Shown here: positions 1-8,753 of the stretch, in pieces | How the letters are laid out: every line of letters starts with the position of its first letter | Position numbering within the stretch: position 1 is the first letter of the stretch | Origin: Chitinophaga ginsengisegetis | Lineage (GTDB): Bacteria; Bacteroidota; Bacteroidia; Chitinophagales; Chitinophagaceae | Assembly (NCBI RefSeq): GCF_900168065.1 | Contig: NZ_FUZZ01000001.1 | Location: forward strand, 992,001-1,056,000 | Length of the DNA stretch: 64,000 bases | Reading direction: 5' to 3' | Program-made: the position numbers and the translations under genes | The notes under the pieces: generated by a model | What the model saw: only the letters and a program-made list of their open reading frames with translations | Told to the model about the DNA's origin: nothing | Databases searched by the model: none

Positions 1-143
1 ACGGACAACTAGCTGCTTCCAGCACCTGCTGGGATGCCCTGGAAGCTATCACGCACCAGCCGGTAACTGTAACGCATGAACAGGAACAAAAAATAATTGA
101 CGGGAATGGACTGATGGAGGCAATAGCTGCCTACAAAAATTAA
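1..143 (+). CDS. C-terminal end of an ABC transporter ATPase subunit (partial, EgtV/OpuCA-like)
   Basis: Only the last 46 codons are in the window, in frame from base 3 to the TAA at 141-143. The fragment holds no Walker or signature motif, so the assignment is by context. It ends 9 bases before a permease/solute-binding fusion of the quaternary-amine (OpuC/EgtU) class, and the ATPase gene normally sits directly upstream of such a fusion. By that logic it is the nucleotide-binding subunit that powers uptake. The next genes are egtB and egtD, so an ergothioneine importer ATPase (EgtV-like) is a reasonable reading, but this piece alone does not prove it. Confidence 0.5.
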   Translation, partial: GQLAASSTCWDALEAITHQPVTVTHEQEQKIIDGNGLMEAIAAYKN

Positions 144-152
144 CACAACGGC

Positions 153-1721
153 ATGGAAGCAACCGAAACCTTATTTGAATTTGTACAACAACAATCCGGT
201 AAACTGCTGGAGCAAACCCTCACGCATACCGGGCTTACCTTTATATCCGTGCTGCTGGCCGTAGCCATAGGCGTACCCGCCGGTATTTTCATCACCCGTA
301 AAAAAAGACTGGCAGCACCCGTACTCGGCTTCGCCGGTATAATGCAAACCATTCCAAGCATCGCCCTGCTGGGATTTATGATCCCTCTACTGGGCATTGG
401 CCCCAAACCCGCTATAGTGGCCTTGTTTCTTTATGCATTACTGCCTATTATCCGTAATACCTATACCGGTATCAGCGGGGTAGACCCTACTGTTACAGAA
501 GCGGCTACCGGCATGGGGATGAGCCGCCGGCAGTTGCTGATGAAAGTACAGCTGCCACTGGCCATGCCCGTTATACTGGCCGGTATCCGTACGGCCACCG
601 TGATCAACGTAGGCGTAGCCACCCTGGCCGCTTACATCGCCGCAGGCGGACTCGGGGAATTTATCTTCGGCGGCATTGCACTCAATAATACCAATATGAT
701 GCTGGCCGGAGCTATACCCGCGGCTTTACTGGCATTGCTGTTCGACTGGCTCCTGTCGCTGCTTCAGCACATCAATATCCGGAAAGCCCGTAAAACACTA
801 TACGCGCTGCCTTTTATCTTCCTGCTTCTCTCCTCCTTCTATCTTCTGCCCGATACTTACAGCGGTAAAATGCTGGCGGGATTTACCCCCGAATTTATGG
901 GTAGAAAAGACGGCAACCTCGGACTGAAATCTGTATACGGCCTGCATATCCGCACCCTCGTGATCAGTGACATGATCATGTATAAAGCTGCTTATGAAAA
1001 AAAGCTGGACGTTATCAGCGGAAGCAGCACAGACGGCAGGGTAAAGGCATTTGACCTGGTAGTACTGGAAGATGATAAACATATTTTTCCTCCGTATTAT
1101 GCGGCTCCCATCGTACGGGAAGAAACCCTGCAAAAATACCCCGAACTGGAACCGGCACTCAACCTGTTGGTTGGTACAATTAATGATAGTATCATGACGG
1201 AATTGAACTACCGGGTCGACTACCTGAAACAAAACCCGGAGAAAGTGGCAAAGGATTTTCTTGTTGCCAGACAACTCTGGAAACCAGCCGGCAACGGCGC
1301 TAAAGGCAGTATCCGCATCGGCTCAAAAATTTTCGGTGATGGCTATATCCTCGCTGCCATGTACAAGATGCTGATCGAAGGGCATACCGGCCTTGCGGCA
1401 GTCACCAAAACAGGATTAGGCGGCACAAAAATCGTATTCGACGCGTTGGTAAATGACCAGATAGATATGTACCCGGAATATACCGGCACCGGTTTACTCG
1501 TATTACTCCAGGCGCCGCAACAGGTAACCGACAGCATTATCGGCGACAGCCGGAAAGTATACGATTATGTAAGTGCAGCATTTGAAAAACAATATCATAT
1601 CAAATGGCTGCAACCCATCGGATTTAATAATACCTACGCACTAATGATGCGGAGAACTGCAGCAAAAGAACTGCATATCAGCAGCATTTCTGACTTTACA
1701 AAATATGTGAATCAACAGTAA
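153..1721 (+). CDS. ABC transporter permease fused to a circularly permuted betaine-type solute-binding domain (EgtU/OpuC-like)
   Basis: The protein has 522 residues. Residues 1-205 form an inner-membrane permease with several hydrophobic segments and an EAA loop (about 116-147, EAATGMGMSRRQLL). A further membrane segment (about 216-232) leads to an extracytoplasmic binding domain. That domain has OpuBC/OpuCC hallmarks in swapped order: the usual second half (STDGR at 292-296, FPPYYAAP at 312-319, ELNY at 350-353) comes first, and the usual first half (IRIGSK at 387-392, GLGGT at 421-425, YPEYTGT at 440-446, FNNTYAL at 491-497) comes last. Each half occurs once, so this is a permutation, not a duplication. 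Family knowledge: permease-SBD fusions of this class import quaternary amines, and EgtU imports ergothioneine. Position 12 bases before egtB favours ergothioneine or hercynine as substrate. Glycine betaine, choline or carnitine remain possible. Confidence 0.8.
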   Translation: MEATETLFEFVQQQSGKLLEQTLTHTGLTFISVLLAVAIGVPAGIFITRKKRLAAPVLGFAGIMQTIPSIALLGFMIPLLGIGPKPAIVALFLYALLPIIRNTYTGISGVDPTVTEAATGMGMSRRQLLMKVQLPLAMPVILAGIRTATVINVGVATLAAYIAAGGLGEFIFGGIALNNTNMMLAGAIPAALLALLFDWLLSLLQHINIRKARKTLYALPFIFLLLSSFYLLPDTYSGKMLAGFTPEFMGRKDGNLGLKSVYGLHIRTLVISDMIMYKAAYEKKLDVISGSSTDGRVKAFDLVVLEDDKHIFPPYYAAPIVREETLQKYPELEPALNLLVGTINDSIMTELNYRVDYLKQNPEKVAKDFLVARQLWKPAGNGAKGSIRIGSKIFGDGYILAAMYKMLIEGHTGLAAVTKTGLGGTKIVFDALVNDQIDMYPEYTGTGLLVLLQAPQQVTDSIIGDSRKVYDYVSAAFEKQYHIKWLQPIGFNNTYALMMRRTAAKELHISSISDFTKYVNQQ

Positions 1722-1733
1722 GCACCTGTAATT

Positions 1734-2885
1734 ATGTTACTGAAAGAACAATATGAAACAGTACGGCGGAGAAGCGAAAAAATTTGCGCGCCGTTAAAAA
1801 CGGAAGACTATGTAGTACAACCTATTGTGGATGTAAGTCCGCCTAAATGGCACCTGGGCCACACCACCTGGTTTTTTGAAACATTTATCCTGCTTCCTAA
1901 CGCCAAAGACTACACGGTTTTTGATCCTCAATATAATTATGTTTTCAACAGCTACTATGAATCTGTTGGCGCACGGGTGATCCGCACCAACCGGGGTAAC
2001 CTCAGTCGCCCGGCAGTGGAAGATATAATGCGCTACCGGAAATATGTGGATGAAGCCATGATCAGTTTTTTGGAAGAAGAACTGTCGCCGGAACTGCAGG
2101 AGTTGTTTATTCTCGGTCTGAACCATGAGGAGCAGCACCAGGAATTGCTGTACACGGATATTAAGTATATCCTCGGGCATAATCCCCTGTTCCCGGCCTA
2201 CGATATTCATCATAAAGATATACCCGTAGTGAACAATCCCGGCGATAGCTGGTTAAATATACGTGCCGGCGTATACGATATCGGCTTTGCCGGAGATGGA
2301 TTCTGTTTTGATAATGAACTGGGCAGGCATACCGTTTACCTGGCGGATTATAAGATCAGTACCACACTGGTCACCAACACGGAATACCTGGACTTTATCC
2401 AGGCCGGTGGCTACCAGGATTTCCGTTACTGGCACGCAGAAGGATGGGATTGGGTAAAAAACAACCAGGTAACCACCCCGATGTATTGGTACAACATCGA
2501 TGGTAAATGGATGCACTATACCTGGCAGGGGCTTCAGCCAATCATGCCGGATGCACCTGTTACGCATATCAGCTACTACGAAGCAGCTGCATATGCCGCC
2601 TGGAAAGGACAGCGGCTACCAACGGAGTTTGAGTGGGAAGTGGCCGCGCCCCAATTGGCATGGGGCCAGCGGTGGGAATGGTGCGAAAGCGCTTATCTCC
2701 CCTATCCCGGCTTTGCAAAGGCACCCGGCGCTATCGGAGAATATAATGGAAAATTCATGATCAATCAGATGGTGCTGCGTGGTGGCTCGGAAGTAACTTC
2801 TCCAAACCACAGCCGTATTACTTACCGTAACTTTTTCCATCCTTCACTGAGATGGCAATTTACCGGGATAAGATTGGCAGGATGA
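1734..2885 (+). CDS. egtB: Ergothioneine biosynthesis sulfoxide synthase EgtB
   Basis: This 383-residue protein combines an N-terminal DinB_2 helical domain with a C-terminal formylglycine-generating-enzyme-like fold, the EgtB architecture. Family knowledge: EgtB is a non-heme iron enzyme that joins a thiol (gamma-glutamyl-cysteine or cysteine) to hercynine using O2. The likely iron ligands are H40 (in WHLGHTTWFFE) and H131/H135 (in NHEEQHQELL), matching the His triad of the mycobacterial enzyme. The C-terminus (VLRGGS, then RWQFTGIRLA) is typical of the FGE-like part. It is shorter than mycobacterial EgtB (about 430). No egtA, egtC or egtE lies nearby, so which thiol donor and lyase are used is open. 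It starts 12 bases after the transporter and is very likely co-transcribed with it. Confidence 0.9.
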   Translation: MLLKEQYETVRRRSEKICAPLKTEDYVVQPIVDVSPPKWHLGHTTWFFETFILLPNAKDYTVFDPQYNYVFNSYYESVGARVIRTNRGNLSRPAVEDIMRYRKYVDEAMISFLEEELSPELQELFILGLNHEEQHQELLYTDIKYILGHNPLFPAYDIHHKDIPVVNNPGDSWLNIRAGVYDIGFAGDGFCFDNELGRHTVYLADYKISTTLVTNTEYLDFIQAGGYQDFRYWHAEGWDWVKNNQVTTPMYWYNIDGKWMHYTWQGLQPIMPDAPVTHISYYEAAAYAAWKGQRLPTEFEWEVAAPQLAWGQRWEWCESAYLPYPGFAKAPGAIGEYNGKFMINQMVLRGGSEVTSPNHSRITYRNFFHPSLRWQFTGIRLAG

Positions 2886-2910
2886 TTGAGACACCGTTAT
2901 GAAATGATCC

Positions 2911-2948
2911 GGATCTCAGAAAAACAGCCCACTGTTTTCCTGAGATCC
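2911..2948 (+). promoter_or_regulatory. Strong hairpin between egtB and egtD
   Basis: Two 17-base arms (2911-2927 and 2932-2948) pair with a single mismatch around a 4-base loop (ccca). No T run follows on the + strand, so it is not a standard intrinsic terminator. In this position it could be an attenuator, an RNA-processing or stability element, or a weak terminator that lowers egtD relative to egtB. Confidence 0.6.
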
Positions 2949-2973
2949 AAGTTCAGAACATCAAAAAATATTT

Positions 2974-3963
2974 ATGACTGTAATTCCTAATGTACTTGCG
3001 CCATGCAAGCGCAAGCCAGCCACCGATATATTTTATCACGACGTGGTGCAGGGCCTCACTGCACCCCAGAAATACCTGGACCCGAAATATTTCTATGATG
3101 CAGCAGGCGATGCGCTTTTTCAGCAGATTATGCAATGCCATGAATATTACTTAACCGGGTGCGAAATGGAAATCCTCCGGCAGCAGTCCGCACAAATAGT
3201 ACAGGCGTTACAGTTATACGCCGGCGATTTTGATGTGGTGGAGCTGGGCGCGGGCGATGCCACCAAGTCTGTTCACTTACTGCAAGAGCTGATCAATAAC
3301 GGTATAGATTATACGTATTTCCCGATCGATATTTCCGCCAATGTGATCTCGCAGCTGGAAAAGAACCTGCCTGCGCAGATACCGGGCCTGCAGCTGCATG
3401 GCTTAAACGGGGAATATTTCCATATGCTGCAGCAGGCAAATAAGGTAACCACCAAAAAGAAGGTATTGCTTTTTATGGGCGCCAACATCGGCAATTTCAG
3501 CGTGAGCGCTGCCAGGAGCTTCTGCCAGCAGATGCGGCAGTACCTGCAGCCCGGCGACCTGCTGCTGACCGGCTTCGATCTTAAAAAACATCCACAGGTA
3601 ATCCTGAATGCATATAACGACTCCGCCGGTATCACCCGCGCGTTTAACTTCAACCTTTTACACCGTATTAACAGGGAACTGTACGCAGATTTTGACACCT
3701 CAAAATTTGAGCACTTCCCTACCTACGATCCCGTTACCGGCGCCTGTAAAAGTTATCTCATCAGCCTGGAAAACCAGCAGGTGCATATCGGGGAGGATAC
3801 CACCATTCACTTCGCGGAAAATGAATCCATTTATATGGAGATCTCGCAGAAGTACAGCCTGGAAGAAACAGACCAGCTGGCTGCCTACGCAGGCTTCAAA
3901 CCAGTGGCCCGCTTCTTCGACCGCAGGCACTGGTTCACCGATTGCTTATGGAAATGTATTTAA
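2974..3963 (+). CDS. egtD: L-histidine N-alpha-methyltransferase EgtD
   Basis: This 329-residue SAM-dependent enzyme has the expected EgtD length. Family knowledge: EgtD trimethylates histidine to hercynine, the first step of ergothioneine synthesis, in the cytoplasm. Visible motifs are the SAM-binding VELGAGDATKS (around 89-99), the FMGANIGNF block (about 167-175, matching the FPGSTIGNF-type motif of the family) and FYDAAGDALFQQI near the N-terminus. It lies 88 bases after egtB, with a hairpin in the gap. The start at 2974 has only an A-rich leader, as is common in this phylum. The last codons overlap the convergent DinB gene by 4 bases. Confidence 0.93.
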   Translation: MTVIPNVLAPCKRKPATDIFYHDVVQGLTAPQKYLDPKYFYDAAGDALFQQIMQCHEYYLTGCEMEILRQQSAQIVQALQLYAGDFDVVELGAGDATKSVHLLQELINNGIDYTYFPIDISANVISQLEKNLPAQIPGLQLHGLNGEYFHMLQQANKVTTKKKVLLFMGANIGNFSVSAARSFCQQMRQYLQPGDLLLTGFDLKKHPQVILNAYNDSAGITRAFNFNLLHRINRELYADFDTSKFEHFPTYDPVTGACKSYLISLENQQVHIGEDTTIHFAENESIYMEISQKYSLEETDQLAAYAGFKPVARFFDRRHWFTDCLWKCI

Positions 3964-4430
3964 TGCCAGGCGTTCAGTATTCTTCTGAGCGCCACAATTT
4001 CACCGGTATGATAACTGGTGTGGTCCAGCAACAACACCGCTTCGCGGAATAGGTGCTGACCGCTGCCATGCGGAAAAGGCGCGAACAGATCATCGCTCTG
4101 TTCCAGCAGATCAATGAAAGCATGCAGGTCCTTATCCACCTGCTCTACGCTGTGCTTCCAGGCGGCATCGTCCTTTGGAGCAGTTTCCTCCGGCCAGTAC
4201 GCCTTCGGCCACTCTATTTCCTTATAGTCCGGGTTCCTTGAGAAGTCGAGGATATCGTACTGTGTAATCCTGATATGCTCTACCAGTTGCCAGATGCTGT
4301 AAGGCATACCGGCTGGTACCACGCCTCTCAAACCGGCGGGCAGTTTTTTCACAGAGTCGTTGAAAGTAACGTGTGCATTGGGTTTGAGCAACATGTCCTT
4401 CAGCGATTTAACTAACGTAGCAGTATTCAT
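3960..4430 (-). CDS. DinB superfamily protein
   Basis: This is a 156-residue four-helix DinB-like protein. The probable metal-binding triad is H52 (in LVEHIRIT) and H137/H141 (in LDHTSYHTGE), the pattern of DinB/YfiT-type metalloproteins. Family knowledge: members include bacillithiol or mycothiol S-transferases and proteins of unknown function, and EgtB carries a related DinB_2 domain. It is convergent with egtD and overlaps its stop by 4 bases, so it is not in the same operon. This genome makes bacillithiol (bshB1 at 51.5 kb), so a thiol-transferase role is possible. It is inference only. Confidence 0.75.
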   Translation of the reverse strand: MNTATLVKSLKDMLLKPNAHVTFNDSVKKLPAGLRGVVPAGMPYSIWQLVEHIRITQYDILDFSRNPDYKEIEWPKAYWPEETAPKDDAAWKHSVEQVDKDLHAFIDLLEQSDDLFAPFPHGSGQHLFREAVLLLDHTSYHTGEIVALRRILNAWH

Positions 4431-4663
4431 AAAATAGTAATTTATCTAAACAAAATTCTTATTATTAAGGTTCGGAGATTAAAAAAGAAAGACATCCCAT
4501 CAAAAAATACTCCAATAATCACTTCTCCATAATTTGTAAATCATTTGTTAATCACATTATCTTATTAATAATTTTTTAACCATTCCGACAACATTTGATA
4601 TTGATTAACAGAATGAGGATGCTTCAATACTATCATTGTATTGAATTTAACCAAGATCCTCGC

Positions 4664-7366
4664 ATGGCAAAATACTACGCATTATTGTTAACTGTAGTTC
4701 TGATAGGAAGTCATTTCACACTTTCAGCACAAAGAGAAATAAAAGGCCATGCGTATGATAAAGACACCAGGAGACCATTGGCAGGAGCAAATGTACTGCT
4801 CTTCACCGCAGAAAGATCAATTCTTAAAGCACAGGGCACCACAAATGAATCCGGAGACTTTACCCTCAAAAAAATCCCCACGGGCAACTATGTGATCACG
4901 ATCAGTTTCATGGGATATGATGCCGCTACCTCACTCATCATGATATCAGAAAAATCAGCAAAGGTATTACAGGTAGACCTTCGCTATTCCGGCCTTCAGC
5001 GCAATCCCATCAAGTTAAACAGCGTGAACGTAAAAGTAAATAAGTCGGCGTTTACCATCCGGAAAGATACCGTTGAATTTTCTGCAGGCGATTTCCAGAC
5101 AACAGAAAATGCTTCTGTAAGAAACCTCCTCAATAAACTCCCCGGCATCACCATCGATGCGGACGGGAACCTGTCTTTCCAGGGCACCGCTATAAAAACC
5201 ATCCTGGTAAACGGAAGGCCCCTCTTCCAGGATGGTAACGGTTCTTCCGGTGATACAAAAAAAATAACACAGAATCTGCTGGCAGATATTGTTGATAAAA
5301 TACAGGTCATCGACAGAAAAAGAATAGATGGCCTGGTGGAAGGAGGCAAAAATGAAAAAGTGATCAACATCACCGTTAAAAAGGAATATAAAAAAGGACT
5401 CAACGGCGCTGCAGGAGCGGGTTATGGAACAGACAAACGGTACAGTGCCGCCGCCAACGTCAATATGTTCCGGGATACCAAACAAGCCGTGATGATGGGA
5501 TACATCAATAACGTAAACTCCTCCCGCGGCCCCGCTTCCACCGATGAAAACCTGAGCAGGGCAGAAACTATGATGGGAGGCATCTCCAACAAAAACAACC
5601 TCAGTGCAAATCTCGGTACCGACATCTCAAAAAAAATAAAGCTCAACGCCAACTTCCTGCACCAAAGTCAAAATATGGATAACAGCCAGCAGCAGCAGCG
5701 CGACAATGTACTGCCGGACAGCAACTTCCGCTACAACAGCAACAATACGTCGGCAAGCACCGCCAACATGAACATCCTCTTTACCAACCTGACCATCCAG
5801 CCGGATGAAAAAAACCTCATCTCAATAGATATGTCAGCCAACACACAGCGCAACACTTACCACTCTTTCAATAAGTACATTTCAATAGGTGGTAAAAATA
5901 ACGACACTATTAACTTTGGCAATACCAATAACCTGGAAACAAGACGGAACAGCAATATCAACCTGACTACACAATATAACCACCAGTTCAGCCCTACCCT
6001 GGGCAGCGTAAGCGTTTCCTTCAACATTGAACAGAATAATACAAAAGATGAACAGCAGAATACTACGCTGAACACCTTCGTTCCCGTAAACCTGGCGGAT
6101 ACCATCAACCAGCAGGTGAATGCAAAAATAAATGTCAGTAAACTGATGGCCCGCATCAACTACCAATATCCGCTTTTTCCTTCCGTGTACCTGAACGTGT
6201 CTTATAAAATAACCAACAACCTCACCAGAAACAACCAGGACGCTTTTGATTTCGATAATGAAAAGAAGGGATATGATATTATTAACCAGGACCTGACCTA
6301 CCGGTTTAAAAACAACATCAATGAGCAGTCCATCGGTACAGGACTCTTTCTTAATAAAACAAAAATACAGGGCCAGTTAAATCTTGCCTATAACATCACA
6401 GATTCAAAAAGCAATAACTTCACCGCGGGGAATGAGTTCCTGCAAAGGATTCATTACCTGTCGCCCAACTTATCGCTTTTCTATAAAATAGATAACTACA
6501 GAAGCCTGGACCTGAGAATAAACCGGGAAACGCGCATCCCTCCTCCCAACGTATACCTGCCGGTAGTGTCTACCCGGAATCCGCTGTATGTGCAACTCGG
6601 CAACCCGGATCTGAAACCATCTATTTATAACTCCGCCTCTATTGGTTATCGTTCGTTCAGTGTGAAGGGCGTTACCTTCAGTACCAACCTGGGCGCCGAT
6701 TTGCCCAATAACGCCATGACACAATCCATCTACTCCGACTCCGCCGGACGGCAAATCAATCAACCCGTAAATGTGGAGGGAAACTTTAGCTTTAACCAGG
6801 ACTTTTCAATAGGGAAAAGATTCAGCAAACCAGCCGTCACACTTAATTATTCATTGTCCTATTATTTCAGCCGGAATAATTCATTCATCAACCAGGTGAA
6901 AAGCCGCACCAGCGATCTGAGTATCACCCAAATGATGAACGGCTCCTGGATGTATAAAAAAGCGCTGGAACTGGAAGGCTTTGTGAGCATGCTGTATATC
7001 AGCAGCGTTTACTCTATCCAGAATAACAAACATGCTGATTACCTGATGTACAATGTATCGCTTTCAGCAAACGTTTTTCTTCCTGCCAATATCAGCATCG
7101 GCAGCGCAGCCCTGTATTTCAACAATACCAGTCAGCATCAGCAATTTGTAGTGCTCAACAGCTGGGTTGCCAAAGCCTTTGGGAAAAACAAAAGCTTCCA
7201 GGCAAAACTCTATGCCTACGATCTCACGAAACAAAATCAATCGCTGCTCACGATGCAGTCCCCTACTTATATAGAACAGCAACGGAATACTATTCTTACT
7301 CAATATTTCATGCTGAGCCTCTCGTATTTCTTTGGTAAAAAACCAGCGGCCAAGCCTGCGATGTAG
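4664..7366 (+). CDS. Outer membrane beta-barrel protein with N-terminal carboxypeptidase-regulatory-like domain
   Basis: From the ATG at 4664 the protein has 900 residues. An in-frame TTG at 4595 would add 23 residues, but a signal peptide (MAKYYALLLTVVLIG... ending LSAQ) begins at 4664, which decides the start. Next come a carboxypeptidase-regulatory-like beta-sandwich (GHAYDKDTRRPLAGANV... to about residue 100), a plug-like segment (VRNLLNKLPGITID... ILVNGRPLF) and a long barrel rich in Asn, Ser and aromatic residues. Family knowledge: this is the TonB-receptor-like outer membrane beta-barrel family of Bacteroidota. The substrate cannot be told. No SusD-like partner lies next to it, so it is not a classical SusCD pair. 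Confidence 0.8.
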   Translation: MAKYYALLLTVVLIGSHFTLSAQREIKGHAYDKDTRRPLAGANVLLFTAERSILKAQGTTNESGDFTLKKIPTGNYVITISFMGYDAATSLIMISEKSAKVLQVDLRYSGLQRNPIKLNSVNVKVNKSAFTIRKDTVEFSAGDFQTTENASVRNLLNKLPGITIDADGNLSFQGTAIKTILVNGRPLFQDGNGSSGDTKKITQNLLADIVDKIQVIDRKRIDGLVEGGKNEKVINITVKKEYKKGLNGAAGAGYGTDKRYSAAANVNMFRDTKQAVMMGYINNVNSSRGPASTDENLSRAETMMGGISNKNNLSANLGTDISKKIKLNANFLHQSQNMDNSQQQQRDNVLPDSNFRYNSNNTSASTANMNILFTNLTIQPDEKNLISIDMSANTQRNTYHSFNKYISIGGKNNDTINFGNTNNLETRRNSNINLTTQYNHQFSPTLGSVSVSFNIEQNNTKDEQQNTTLNTFVPVNLADTINQQVNAKINVSKLMARINYQYPLFPSVYLNVSYKITNNLTRNNQDAFDFDNEKKGYDIINQDLTYRFKNNINEQSIGTGLFLNKTKIQGQLNLAYNITDSKSNNFTAGNEFLQRIHYLSPNLSLFYKIDNYRSLDLRINRETRIPPPNVYLPVVSTRNPLYVQLGNPDLKPSIYNSASIGYRSFSVKGVTFSTNLGADLPNNAMTQSIYSDSAGRQINQPVNVEGNFSFNQDFSIGKRFSKPAVTLNYSLSYYFSRNNSFINQVKSRTSDLSITQMMNGSWMYKKALELEGFVSMLYISSVYSIQNNKHADYLMYNVSLSANVFLPANISIGSAALYFNNTSQHQQFVVLNSWVAKAFGKNKSFQAKLYAYDLTKQNQSLLTMQSPTYIEQQRNTILTQYFMLSLSYFFGKKPAAKPAM

Positions 7367-7371
7367 GCATG

Positions 7372-7605
7372 GCCTTCGGCGATGAAATTATCCTGGAGCA
7401 GGATTAGGCTGATTATATTGATTACACCGATTTGATTATGTTCTGATTTTACTTTCAGAATTTTCTATAAAAAGATTAGGGAAGATAAAAACGAAAATAT
7501 CCGTTTTTATCTTCCCTAATCTTTAAAAATCAAAACTGATCAAATCGGTGTAATCAATATAATCAGTCTAATCCTGCTCCAGGACAATTGACAATCGCCG
7601 AAGGC
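7372..7605. repeat. 234-bp nested palindrome, member of a dispersed repeat family
   Basis: Three nested inverted repeats share one centre. The outer arms are 7372-7383 and 7594-7605 (12 bp), the middle arms 7392-7436 and 7539-7583 (45 bp, one mismatch), and the inner arms 7471-7493 and 7502-7524 (23 bp, perfect). The element fills the gap between two convergent genes. Its inner hairpin and the tail ATCAGTCTAATCCTG recur at 39506-39605, so it belongs to a repeat family. It could act as a two-way terminator. A miniature mobile or REP-like element is an alternative. Confidence 0.85.
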
Positions 7606-7610
7606 GATCA

Positions 7611-8471
7611 TTAATTCGCTGGTTTCTCGAGTAATTTGAAGAACTGATCCAGCTGTGGCAATATCACGATCCTTGTTCTGCGGTTAGCTGCTTTACCTTC
7701 CGCGGTATCGTTGGAAGCAATAGGCAGGTACTCGCTTCTACCGGCGGCAGTCATACGTGCCGGCGGAATGGCGTACTGGTTCTGGAGGATACGCACCACG
7801 GAAGTAGCTCTCTTCACACTCAGATCCCAGTTATCCAGCAATACATTCGGACGGTAAGGCACGTTATCTGTATGGCCTTCCACCATGAACTCAATATCCG
7901 GCTGGGCAATCAGCACTTTAGCCACTTTTCCCAGTACTTCTTTGGCTCTTTCGTTGATTTCGTAGCTACCACTTTTAAACAGCAGTTTATCGGAGATATC
8001 TATATATACTACACCCTTGTCCACTTTAATATTGATGTCTTTATCATCCATATTTCCAATGGCGCCCTTCAGGTTCATTACCAGCTGCATGTTCAGCGAG
8101 TCTTTCCGGGCAATAGCCGACTGAAGGTCTTTAATGTAAGCGTCTTTGGCGCCGATGTTATCCAGGGATTTCTTGATACTTTCTGCCTGGGCGCCGGAAA
8201 TTACGGACAGCTCCTTCAGGTGATCCAGCATCTGGGTGTTGTTGGTTTTCAGTTGCTCCTGTTGCTCCGTTAAGTTCGTTACTTTTTCTTTGTACGATGC
8301 AGCGGCACGGGCAGCATCTTCTTCGCAGGTTCTCAGCTTACCGTAGGTAGCGCGGTAAAGACTATCAAGTTGCGCATTCCTGGCCTGTGATTCTCTTAAT
8401 TTACGAGGGGCAGAACAGGATGCAAAAATGGTTACTAAAGCTACCGGCAAGGCTAGTTGTGCTATTTTCAT
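7611..8471 (-). CDS. OmpA-family outer membrane lipoprotein
   Basis: This 286-residue protein begins with a lipoprotein signal peptide (hydrophobic stretch, then FASC with the probable lipidated Cys near residue 19). A coiled-coil region (about 25-125) with many Lys, Glu and Gln follows, then a C-terminal OmpA domain with the peptidoglycan-binding pattern EGHTDNVPYRP...NWDLSVKRA...RRTRI. Family knowledge: such proteins tether the outer membrane to peptidoglycan, and the layout resembles MotB/Pal-type OmpA proteins. It is monocistronic by spacing and ends at the large palindrome. Confidence 0.88.
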   Translation of the reverse strand: MKIAQLALPVALVTIFASCSAPRKLRESQARNAQLDSLYRATYGKLRTCEEDAARAAASYKEKVTNLTEQQEQLKTNNTQMLDHLKELSVISGAQAESIKKSLDNIGAKDAYIKDLQSAIARKDSLNMQLVMNLKGAIGNMDDKDINIKVDKGVVYIDISDKLLFKSGSYEINERAKEVLGKVAKVLIAQPDIEFMVEGHTDNVPYRPNVLLDNWDLSVKRATSVVRILQNQYAIPPARMTAAGRSEYLPIASNDTAEGKAANRRTRIVILPQLDQFFKLLEKPAN

Positions 8472-8753
8472 AAAATTATACTTTTTAATAATCTAAAAAA
8501 TAAGTATATATAAATAGTGGGGTATACAATGGAAAGCAATCCCTCTATAGCAAATAGCAGGCCGAAGCCCCCTTCAGTCCGTTAGAAGATGGTTAGAATA
8601 CGGCTGGTATTAGATGTTGACACGCTTAAATAAAATAAAACCATCAGCCTAAAGATGCTTTATTCATAAAAAAAAGTTAATATTTTCCAATATCTAAGTA
8701 ACTTGTCCGGCAGAGTATACGCTGTATCTATTTTCTATTAATTGCTGAAATGT

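Noticed and set aside
153-1721. Frameshift or assembly error as cause of the swapped SBD halves
   Set aside because: The frame is open throughout, each half occurs once, and both halves keep their signature motifs. A misassembly cannot be fully excluded, so it is listed as a finding with a test.
4595-4663. TTG start giving a 23-residue extension of the beta-barrel protein
   Set aside because: The extension precedes a clear signal peptide, which should be N-terminal. The ATG at 4664 is preferred.
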